Assembly: GCA_963693085.1 (NCBI GenBank)
Contig: OY856409.1
Location: forward strand, 525,659,303-525,723,302
DNA: 64,000 nt
Reading direction: 5' to 3'
Source: Alisma plantago-aquatica
Lineage: Eukaryota; Streptophyta; Magnoliopsida; Alismatales; Alismataceae
The translations under genes and the position numbers were made by a program. Below the pieces are notes generated by a model, which was not told the DNA's origin, did no database searches, and worked only from the letters and a program-made list of their open reading frames with translations. Position 1 is the first letter of the stretch. The number at the start of each line of letters is the position of its first letter. Positions 55,536 through 64,000 of the stretch are shown one piece after another.

Positions 55536-57428
55536 ATGCGACGCTCGAACCACGATTTTCAACCTTTCGATCCGGAAATAGAAAGAACCTTTCATCGTCG
55601 AAACCGTCAAAATCTAGTAACAATGAATGAAGACGAGGTCGCCCGTAGAATCGACCGAGCTCTAGTAGCTCAAAGAGAGCTCATCCAAGCCGAACAAGCG
55701 GAAAGAGAAGCCGCTTTGCGAGCAGCCTTTAGGGCTGAACAAGAAAATATAGAAGCCGATAGGAGGGAAGCCGAAAGGCAAAAACAATTAAAAGATTGTT
55801 CTGTTCCCAAAACGGCCTATGCACAACATCCAGTTATACCCCCCGATATCATTACTCCACAATTTGAAATCCGAACATAATGGATCACTATGCTGCAAAC
55901 CAACCCCTTCTCTGGCAACAATGGGGAAAGTTGTCAAGATCATCTTCAAAGGTTCATTGACCTTTGCTCTTTGAACAAAATCCCAGGTGTCTCCGAAGAT
56001 GCCATCCGCCTTAGGTTGTTTAAGTATTCCCTCTCCGGACAAGCTAGCAGCTGGTACAACACCATGGAGAGTGAAGAACATGTCACAACTTGGGCAATTC
56101 TACAAAACAAGTTCCTTGAAAAATTCTACCCCTCGTCTCTCACCTATGAACTTAGGGGTCAAATAACTCACTTTTCTATGTCCCCAGGAGAGTCTTTAGG
56201 TGAAGCCTGGAAAAGGTTCAAGGATTTACTTAGGAAGTGCCCCCACCATGACATCTCTCAAGCCCAACTCATAGAGATTTTCTATCGTGGTGTTGATGAT
56301 GATACCAAAGTTTTTCTTGATTCCTCATATGGAGGAAATTTCATGCATCAAAGTTTAACTAGTGCATGGGAGGTAGTTAAACGGGCTTCCGAAACAAGGT
56401 CTAGAAGAGGGATTGGAGTAATACTTAAGGTAGCTAAGGTAGAAGTTAATAATGATATCCAAAGCATAGCGGAAAGCCTAAAATTAATTGCCTTAAAACA
56501 AGATCGGTTAGAGTCATCCTTGGTCACCCTTAGGGAGTCACCCCAACAACTAAAAGCCATGGATTCCCTTTTTGGTATTTGCCAAGGATACGACCATACC
56601 ACCCTCCACTATCAATACCTCTACAACATGCCCACGCAACTTGAAGTAGGTCAACAACCAGAAGACCTCAATTCGATCCATACAATACTAGGCCAAGGTT
56701 ACTACAATCCCAACCAACCTAGAAATCACCCCGGTTTTCAGTACCGGAACCCTTTAGGTGCCGAGAACTCTAACCAACTTCAAAAAAGACCTCCCTATCC
56801 TCAAAGTACCAATCGACCACCACCTAGATTCCCATACAATAATCAAAGAAATTTTGGAAATCACCAAAATCGACAACACTACCAACAATTCCAAAACCTA
56901 AACCTTCCACCCCAAAATCTAAACCAACCTCAACCTCCCCAACCACCTCAAAATGTCATCCCTCCTCCTCCCCCAAGTAATCTTAACTGGGAAAGCATAG
57001 AACAAGCCCTCGTAGCCATACAGGCCCATCAAAAGGCAACTGACGCACAGTTGGCCCGCCTGTTTGCCCAACAAAAACCTCCTACTGGGACTTTCACAGG
57101 ACAGCCTGAAAACAATCCCAAACATCCTGAACAACTCAAGGTAGTCTCTACTCGTTCGGGTAAGGTGCACACCCCTCCCCCTTCAAAAGAATCTTCGGAC
57201 CCACCTCTAGAATTCGAGGATGAGGACATGGTAGTTGTCGAACCCGAAGTCACACCCAAACCATCCGTCCTCGAAACCCCTCAAGTGGAAGATGAAGAAC
57301 CAATTTATAAACCCCGACCTCCCTATCAAGACCGCCTCAAAAAAACAAGACTTGATGCCCGTTTCATGAAATTTAGGGATGCTATGAAAAAATACATGTC
57401 GACATTCCCTTCCTTGATGCTTTGGTAG
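55536..57428 (+). pseudogene. gag: A3 gag, one in-frame stop
   Basis: Start chosen at 55536 because the protein then opens MRRSN...FDPEIERTF, the usual start of Athila-group gag. An Arg/Glu-rich helix (55623-55790) precedes a single stop TAA at 55878-55880. The same frame then runs open to 57428. The capsid core has DHLQRFIDLCSLNKIPGVSED, RLFKYSLSGQASSWYNTM, FLEKFYPSSLTYELRGQI and MSPGESLGEAWKRFKDLLRKCPHH. A long Pro/Gln/Asn-rich region (about 56640-57000) and an acidic linker follow. No CCHC knuckle. It ends about when a frameshift moves the reading into pol. Confidence 0.93.
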
Positions 57429-60400
57429 ACATGCGCGCCTGGTCCAAGTACATGAAATCTTTCTTGACTAGGAGGTATGTTACTAAAGAATACGAGATTG
57501 TTAAACTTGCTAGGACTACCTCTGACATTATCCTAAGTAATATGCCTAAAAAATAGAAGGATCCATGTTCTTTTGGAATAGGATGCTACTTAGGTGGAAA
57601 TGCTTGTAGGAAAGGCCTAGCAGATTTAGGAGCTAGTATGTCCATCATGCCATATAGTCTTTGCAAAAGACTAGGATTCAATGACATGTTACCCACAGCC
57701 ATGACCATCCAACTGGCGGACTCATCCACAACTAAGCCCATGGGAATCATAGAAGACATTCCGGTTAAAGTTGTAAATGATGCATACGTCCCTTGTGATT
57801 TTGGGATCATGGATATCAAGGAAGATTTACGCTACCCCCTCATTTTCGGACGTCCCTTCTTAGCCACTGCTCGTGCCTTAATTGATGTTGAGTCTGGTAC
57901 CATTGTGTTAAGACTAGGGAAGCAAAACCTAGAGTTTAGGGTGTTTGAAAGTATGAAGGGACCTAGTCTGGTGGAAGAAGTCTACCTCCTTGATTGCATT
58001 GATGAATTAAACCAACTATGGCAAGAATGGGAATTAGTTGATGACCCCCTATGCACTGCTCTCACAATCCCCGCCGAATGTGATTTTGATAATGAACCAT
58101 CAAACCAACTTAAGATTCACTTGGACAACTTTGAGGAAATCCCATGTACCGAGATTGAAGACCTTAAGATGATCTCCACCATGGAAGAACAACCTGAACC
58201 ACCAAAGGCCCTGTAAATGAAGGCTCTCCCCATAGGTATGAAATACATGTTTCTGGATGAACAACAATTATGCCCTATTATTATCAATTCTGACCTTACC
58301 ATTGAACAGGAAAACATGCTTATGGGAGAACTTAGGAAAAGGAGAACAGCCTTAGGGTACAAAATGACGGAATTGGTTGCGATAGATCAATCCATTTGCA
58401 TCCACAAAATCCTAATGATTGAAAATAGTAAACCTTCCTGAGACCCACAAAGGAAACTCAACCCAAACATGAAGGAAGTTGTTCGTCTTGAAGTAATTAA
58501 ACTTTTGACTGCAGGAATCATCTACCCCATCTCTGACTCTCCTTGGGTCAGCCCTGTCCAGGTTGTCCCCAAAAAAGGTGGGACCACAGTCGTTAGGAAT
58601 GAGAAGAATGAGCTCATTCCCACCCGTACAGTCACAGGGTGGAGGATGTGCATTGACTACAGGAAACTCAACAAAGAAACTAGGAAATACCACTTCCCTC
58701 TTCCCTTCCTCGATCAAGTTCTTGAATGTTTTGCTCATCAACAATACTTTTGCTATTTAGATGGCTACTCAGGTTTTTATCAGATCCCCATTCATCCTGA
58801 AGACCAAGAGAAGACCACTTCCATATGCCCTTTTGGTACATACACTTTTAGACGAATGCCCTTTGTCCTGTGCAGTGCACCAGCCACTTTTCAAAGATGT
58901 ATGTCTGCCATTTTTTCAGGGTTAACTGAGACTGTCATGGAAGTGTTCATGGACGATTTCTCTGTCTATGGAGATAGTTTCACTTCTTTCCTTGGAAACC
59001 TCTCCCTTGTTCTTGATAGATGCATCACGTCACATTTAGTCCTTAATTGGGAAAAGTGTCACTTTATGGTCAAAGAGGGTATTGTTCTAGGCCATAAGGT
59101 GAGCAACCAGGGCATTGAAGTTGACCAAGCCAAGATTGAGGTCATCACCAAGCTCCCCCCTCCCACCTCAGTCAAAGACATCCGAGCCTTCTTAGGACAT
59201 GCCAGTTTCTATCGGCGATTCATCCGTGACTTTTCCAAAATTACAAAACCTCTCACCAATCTTCTTCAAAAGGAGGTGCCTTTCCATTTTGATACTGCAT
59301 GTATGGAGAGCTTTCTATGTTTGAAAAAGGCTCTCACCACCACCCCTATCATCCGTGCTCCTGACTGGGCCTTACCCTTTGAAATCATGTACGATGCTAG
59401 TGATTTTGCTGTAGGTGCCATTTTAGGACAAAGAATTGACAAAAACATCATGTCATTTATTATGCATCAAAGACCTTAGATGAAGCTCAGAAAAATTACA
59501 CAGTCACCGAAAAAGAAATGCTAGCCATTGTCTATGCATTCGATAAATTTCACTCATATCTTGTTGGTTCAAAGGTTATTGTGTACACTGATCATGCAGC
59601 TATTCGCTACCTCATGACCAAAAAGGATGCCAAGCCTAGACTCATAAGATGGATTTTGTTATTGCAGGAATTTGATCTAGAAATTCTAGACAAAAGGGCT
59701 CTGAAAATGTCGTGGCTGACCACCTCAGTAGACTTAGCTATAGCCCCATTGATGAACATCCCATAAATGAATCCTTACCCGATGACCAATTTCTCAAGGT
59801 TGACTCCCACTTTCCTTGGTTTGCTGATTTTGTAAACTATTTAGCTGCAGGTGTATTGCATCCCGAGTATACGGGACATTCTAAAGCTAAATTTTTACAT
59901 GATGTCAAAAATTATTATTGGGATGAACCTTATTTGTTTCGACTTTGTGCCGATGGTTTATATCGTCGTTGTGTATCCCACGAAGAAATCATCGCCATTT
60001 TGGAACAATGTCACTCTGGCCCCTATGGTGGTCATATGAGTTCCCAAAAAACGGCTAGAAAAGTCCTACAATGCGGATTCTTTTGGCCCACCATCTTCAA
60101 AGACTCATATGATTATGTGCTTTCATGTGACCAATGTCAAAGGACGGGTAATATCTCCAAGCATGACCAAATGCCTCTCGCCTCTTGGCAGGAATTAGAG
60201 ATCTTCGATGTCTGGGGAATCGACTATATGGGCCCATTTCCTTCTTCTTATGGGTTTGCTTACATTTTAGTCATAGTAGATTATGTGTCAAAGTGGGTTG
60301 AAGCCATACCCACTAAAACGTGTGACTCTAAACCTGTTAAGAAACTCTTTAAAGATGTCATTTTTCCTAGATTTGGAGTCCCTCGCACCGTCATTTCTGA

Positions 60401-61143
60401 CGGGGGATCCCATTTTTTGGAGAAAAGTTTTGAGGCTCTCTTGAAAAAATATGGGGTTTATCACAAAGTCGCCACTCCTTACCATCCTCAGACCAGTGGG
60501 CAGGTAGAAGTATCCAACAGACAAATAAAAACAATTTTAGAAAAAAATTGTTGGACGCACTAGGAAAGATTGGGCGTTAAAAATCAATGACGCTCTGTGG
60601 GCATATCGTACTGCCTACAAAACACCCAGTGGTACCACCCCTTTCAGACTGATCTACGGTAAGTCATGTCACTTACCAATAGAACTAGAGCACAAAGCAA
60701 GCTGGGCCATCAAAACTTTAAATTTTGACCTTTCCATGGTTGGAGAGACACGTTTTCTCCAAATAAATGAGCTTGATGAACTTAGGATGAGTGTCTACAA
60801 AAACGCAAGAATCTACAAAGACCGAACCAAAATGTGGCATGATGGTCATATTAAGCGCAAAGACATTAGAGAAGGGGATCAAGTTTTAGTTTTTAATTCA
60901 AGATTATGACTTTTCCCTGGAAAACTCAAGTCGAGATGGTATGGCCCCTACATTGTCAAGTGTGCTTATCCACATGGTGCTTTTCTTCTCTGGGATAAAG
61001 TTTTGGGTGAGTTTAAGGTTAATGGGAAGCGACTTAAAAGATACATCACCACTGAAGACCTTGTCACTTCAGATTCAAACAATTTTTCATCTTTGAAGGA
61101 CCTGAACCTACTTGACCCCACAACTTCCCCAGAATCCCAATAG
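57429..61143 (+). pseudogene. pol: A3 pol: protease, RT, RNase H, integrase with frameshifts
   Basis: Protease active site DLGASMSIMP near 57621-57650. Stops at 57554-57556, 58214-58216 and 58439-58441 lie in one frame. RT has MKEVVRLEVIKLL, SPWVSPVQVVPKKGG, CIDYRKLN, LDGYSGFYQIP and a catalytic FMDD (58946-58957). RNase H starts [13 protein letters not shown] (about 59395). One-base frameshifts occur near 59445, 59700 and in the A run at 60540-60547. Integrase keeps the HHCC zinc region ([11 protein letters not shown]...CDQCQ) and the DDE signature pieces IDYMGPF, VISDGG and [14 protein letters not shown]. The C-terminal part has WAYRTAYKTPSGTTPFRL and, after a stop at 60907-60909, [13 protein letters not shown]. 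Final stop at 61141-61143. With few lesions it is the best preserved pol in the window, but still not functional. Confidence 0.93.
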
Positions 61144-62383
61144 ACTGATCCATCTCTTGTCAGGCCATGATGTAAAACTTGGTGCTTTTTGGGAGGCAAC
61201 CCAAATAATTTTTGCATTTTCCCCTTCTTTTCTAATATCATCACCCTTGTTTTTTTTGTTTTGTTTTGTGTTCTTCTCTTTTGGGGTGTTGCTGTCATCG
61301 TCCTTCATCCTCCACCACAGCGATTCTTTTCTCCATCTCAGATTTTGATTTTTGCTCGGGACGAGCAACGTCTTAAGTTCAGGGTGGGGATGGGTGGTAC
61401 GTTTCCACCCCTTTTTCTTCCCCTTTTAGTATCTTTTCTTTTACATTTTGCATGTAGTTTTTTTTTCTTTCTTTTCATAGTACAATTGGCCCATATCTAG
61501 TCGGCCTTGATATGATCATTTGTCAAAATACTCCCCTTAATGATGTAACTTCCTTGCAACTAAAATTTTGAAACTTTCATGACTAGAAATCCTCCTGTCA
61601 CTTAGGACCTCAAATAATAATCACTCCTTGGAAAAGATGGCAAGCCATAGAGGACTGATAGGATTCAAGAGTGATGCTTTCTTATCATGTACAACTTGTA
61701 TAAATTTTCTTGATTTTTCACATGATTCGGTAATAGTTGAACCAACGCATGGTACTCCTAAAAAAAGATGAAAAAAAAGTTGCACAAGAACAACATCTTC
61801 TACTCTTCTTCTACCACTTCCAAATCTTTCCATTCGTCAAAAAGAAAAAAAGCCAATAATGCCCAAAAGGCTAAGTTTGGGGTGGCACCCCTTCCCCCTC
61901 TTTCGCTTCTTCCATACCCACACAATTGGGTGTATAACCAAAAATCAAAGAAAAAAAATACGGTCAATGTAACTGCATGTCCACTAAATAAAAAGGTCTC
62001 GAGTCGAATAGAGGAGAGACTGTCCTTCTTCCATACCTCCTTCACTCCAATTTTCTACCCAGGGGAAAACTACAAAAACCCCAACTATCCAAATCAACCC
62101 TGCTCTTGTGTAAAACTTTTAAAAAAAAATTGGAGTACCAAATGCAAAGGTGAAATGAAAATCTGTTTTATTGCAGGTCTTGAATAAATGCAAGTTTGTG
62201 AAGTAGGAAATATAAAAGTCACTTTTTGTGAATTCAGGAAGTCAGGGTCGCTTGACCATATTTTGGTGGAAGGAATCCAGTGATTGTTAGGAGAGTGAGG
62301 ATGATAGGTTGAGAGTATGTCTTGAAAGTATTTCTTGATTTTAATGTTTCTCGAGACGAGCAAAGTTTAAGTTTGGGGTATTT
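61144..62383 (+). other. A3 3' spacer: post-pol hairpin and two polypurine-like tracts
   Basis: TTGGGAGGCAACCCAA lies at 61189-61204. A first purine tract with GGGACGAGCAACG ahead of it (61373-61394, TTAAGTTCAGGGTGGGGATG) lies about 1 kb before the true PPT, GTTTAAGTTTGGGGT (62366-62380), which has GAGACGAGCAAA ahead of it. No post-pol ORF, unlike A1/A2; the frame at 61768-62187 has no recognisable motif. Confidence 0.7.
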
Positions 62384-63954
62384 TGATGAATGCATATTCA
62401 TCTCTTATTTTTACTTCATTTAGAATAATTAATTAGGACTTTTTTGTTAATTTTAGCTAACTCAAAAATAAATAGCACTTTCATCTTATTGATATACTTT
62501 TCCTGAATTCTTATGATATTTTTCTTAATTTTCAGGAATTATCTAAGTAATTGAATCGAGAAAAGAAGAGATGAAGGTAGGAGGCAATTCAGTTTCCCGC
62601 AATGCTGACTTAAATTCATAACCTTCACCAAAATTAGCATAACTCTCACATCCTAAGGCATAATTTAATGTTCAAATATGATTTGGAAAGGGAATTCAAA
62701 GGCCTACAGGAAAATCATATTTTCGGGCGCACTTTAAATTCTCTGGACAACGGAAATTCGCTTGAAATTTCTGCTGCGAGAATCTGCATTAAAGAAAGAC
62801 AATCAAGAGTTTGTTGTCTAGATCTGAAAATTCAAAAGGATGGATCCCTCTATTTCCCCCCCTCTTTTTTTAGATAGACTACCCCTCCTTCTCCTATAAA
62901 AGGAAGGGCACTTCCTCCTCCCAAGGATTATCTTGGATTTCTGGTATTTTGGAATTCTGCAGCAATTAATCTTGTAATCATTCTCATATTATGCAATAAA
63001 GTAGGATTTTGTTCAAGTATAGTTCTTTCATTCTTGTTCTTGTCTTTTCTCTCCGCCTTAGTTTTAATCCTCTTCTTTCCGTTCTTCAATTCTGGAGCAA
63101 GGAACAAAGAGCTAAGACATTTCATCGTCTCTAGCATAAGGATTAATTTCTTGATTTCTGGGCTAGACTATGGCTTCATTTCTTTCTTCCTCTGTCTCCC
63201 ATTTCTCCATGTGTGAGTAGTCTTTTATCGGGGCAAGGGGAATAACCCCTTAGCCATGGTTTTAACGACTTCTTCTTAAACGATTAGATGGTAATCAGTT
63301 TTAATTGAATGATTGATCTTCGGATCGCATGTTAATCCAAATGGATATGACCATGGAAATCCAGATTTAGAACAATAAAATCGATTACATAGACGTTTTG
63401 ATATGATCGTGGATTTTCGTCTTTTAGGATGATAAACTAGGAAGCATGAGCACCAAGACCAATGGGCTCATGTGGAGTTTCTCTTTTGTCAGTTTTTAAT
63501 TCACAATCCTTCATCAAATCGTCGTTTAAGATTTAGTTGTTATCGCCTAGGCCAAGGTGGTGAAAACCCCTACGAGCCTCGATTTCCTTCTCTTGATTTA
63601 ATCACCGCATTCTTTGTCTTCTTTAATCCTTAGTCTTCCATTCATATAGTTTTTCTTGTGTTAACAATCTTTTTATTATTTTCTTGTGCATGTTTATTCT
63701 TGTTAAGTACTTTTCTTCTTGCATTAGTGTAATCACACAAAACCCCAACTGGACTTTACTTTCTGCTTTAATAAAAAGAAAAATACCCAAAACAAATAAT
63801 AAAGTTCTTCAATCTTTGGGTTCTAAAGAACAATATCTAATAGTTGTCTTATGGAATCGACCCTTCTATACTACCCTTAAAACCGGAAGTAAAAAAGGTT
63901 TAAACTTTAGGATTAACCATCTTAGTGATTGATATTGCAAAACGACGAGTATCA
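62384..63954 (+). repeat. A3 3' LTR
   Basis: 1571 bp, near-identical to the 5' LTR. TATAAAA at 62895-62901 and AATAAA at 62995-63000. Confidence 0.95.
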
Positions 63955-64000
63955 TGGCCCCTGTTAACAAATCAATGTCCCCCTTGTCATCCGTCATATA
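63955..64000 (-). pseudogene. Continuation of the Ulp1-like frame of U4
   Basis: After the TGGCC target duplication the minus-strand frame is open to the window edge (an acidic DDKGDIDLLTG-type stretch). This shows A3 split one reading frame; the N-terminal part lies outside the window. Confidence 0.65.

Larger units (their letters stand above)
53778..63954 (+). mobile_element. Athila/Tat-type LTR retrotransposon A3 (gag-pol, no post-pol ORF)
   Basis: LTRs 53778-55349 (1572 bp) and 62384-63954 (1571 bp), TGATGAATGC...GAGTATCA. Perfect target duplication TGGCC at 53773-53777 and 63955-63959. PBS 55353-55370, gag 55536-57428, pol to 61143, spacer, PPT about 62366-62380. The two LTRs match closely, so this is among the younger insertions here. 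It sits inside the Ulp1-like frame of U4. Its LTRs lack the GTCGAT palindromes and do not resemble those of A1/A2. Confidence 0.95.

Noticed and set aside
55261..55623. 120-codon minus-strand frame over the A3 PBS
   Set aside because: Overlaps the primer site and gag start on the opposite strand; no support.
61768..62187. 139-codon frame in the A3 spacer
   Set aside because: Low complexity, Lys/Ser/Pro-rich with no motif and no counterpart in A1 or A2.

Overview
This is a plant nuclear genome window made almost entirely of nested retrotransposons. I see no intact host gene. The plant assignment rests on a Cassandra-type TRIM (5S rRNA-like LTRs with a TGGTATCAGAGCC primer site), three Athila/Tat-type Ty3/gypsy elements primed by a tRNA-Asp-type site (TGGCGCCGTTGYCGGGGA), a plant L1-type LINE with a C-terminal zf-RVT domain, and gypsy elements primed by initiator tRNA-Met. 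I cannot name the species. Nearly every coding frame carries stops or frameshifts, so this is heterochromatin-like repeat DNA.

Layout. (1) 1-5186: a plus-strand LTR element with a very short interior (LTR end 2200, PBS 2204, PPT 2926, second LTR from 2940). Its second LTR abuts a complete Cassandra (3571-4405). AT-rich DNA with TCGA palindromes follows. (2) 5187-5804: a LINE 5' fragment. (3) 5938-14658: three tandem copies of an LTR/PBS-containing unit. The third is split by Athila-like element A1 (7722-14155, TSD CTAGA), which has no gag-pol and keeps only the post-pol ORF. (4) 14659-21811: LTR-like DNA split by a decayed LINE (about 16440-20436). (5) 21957-48486: a gypsy gag-pol remnant (G1). 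Its gag zinc knuckle is split by a minus-strand array of three giant LTRs (22993-47426). The first LTR of that array is itself split by Athila-like element A2 (25264-38940), which carries gag, pol and the post-pol ORF. (6) 48487-64000: a minus-strand LTR element (U4) interrupts the RT of G1. U4 carries a Ulp1/C48-like pseudogene and is interrupted by a three-LTR Cassandra array (51210-52585, TSD GAGTC) and by Athila-like element A3 (53778-63954, TSD TGGCC). The Ulp1 frame resumes after A3 and runs off the window.

Most notable: the A1 and A2 LTRs carry dense arrays of a dyad-symmetric 15-mer, GTCGAT-NNN-ATCGAC. A2 has a further, independent array inside the element after pol. A TATAAAAG box follows that array 26 bp downstream, and the start codon of the post-pol ORF lies about 170 bp further on. 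This looks like an internal promoter module assembled from the same sites as the LTR. The window also holds three separate LTR-internal-LTR-internal-LTR multimers, a 711-bp in-frame duplication in the A2 pol, and a repeated architecture of two polypurine-like tracts 1.0-1.5 kb apart in four elements.
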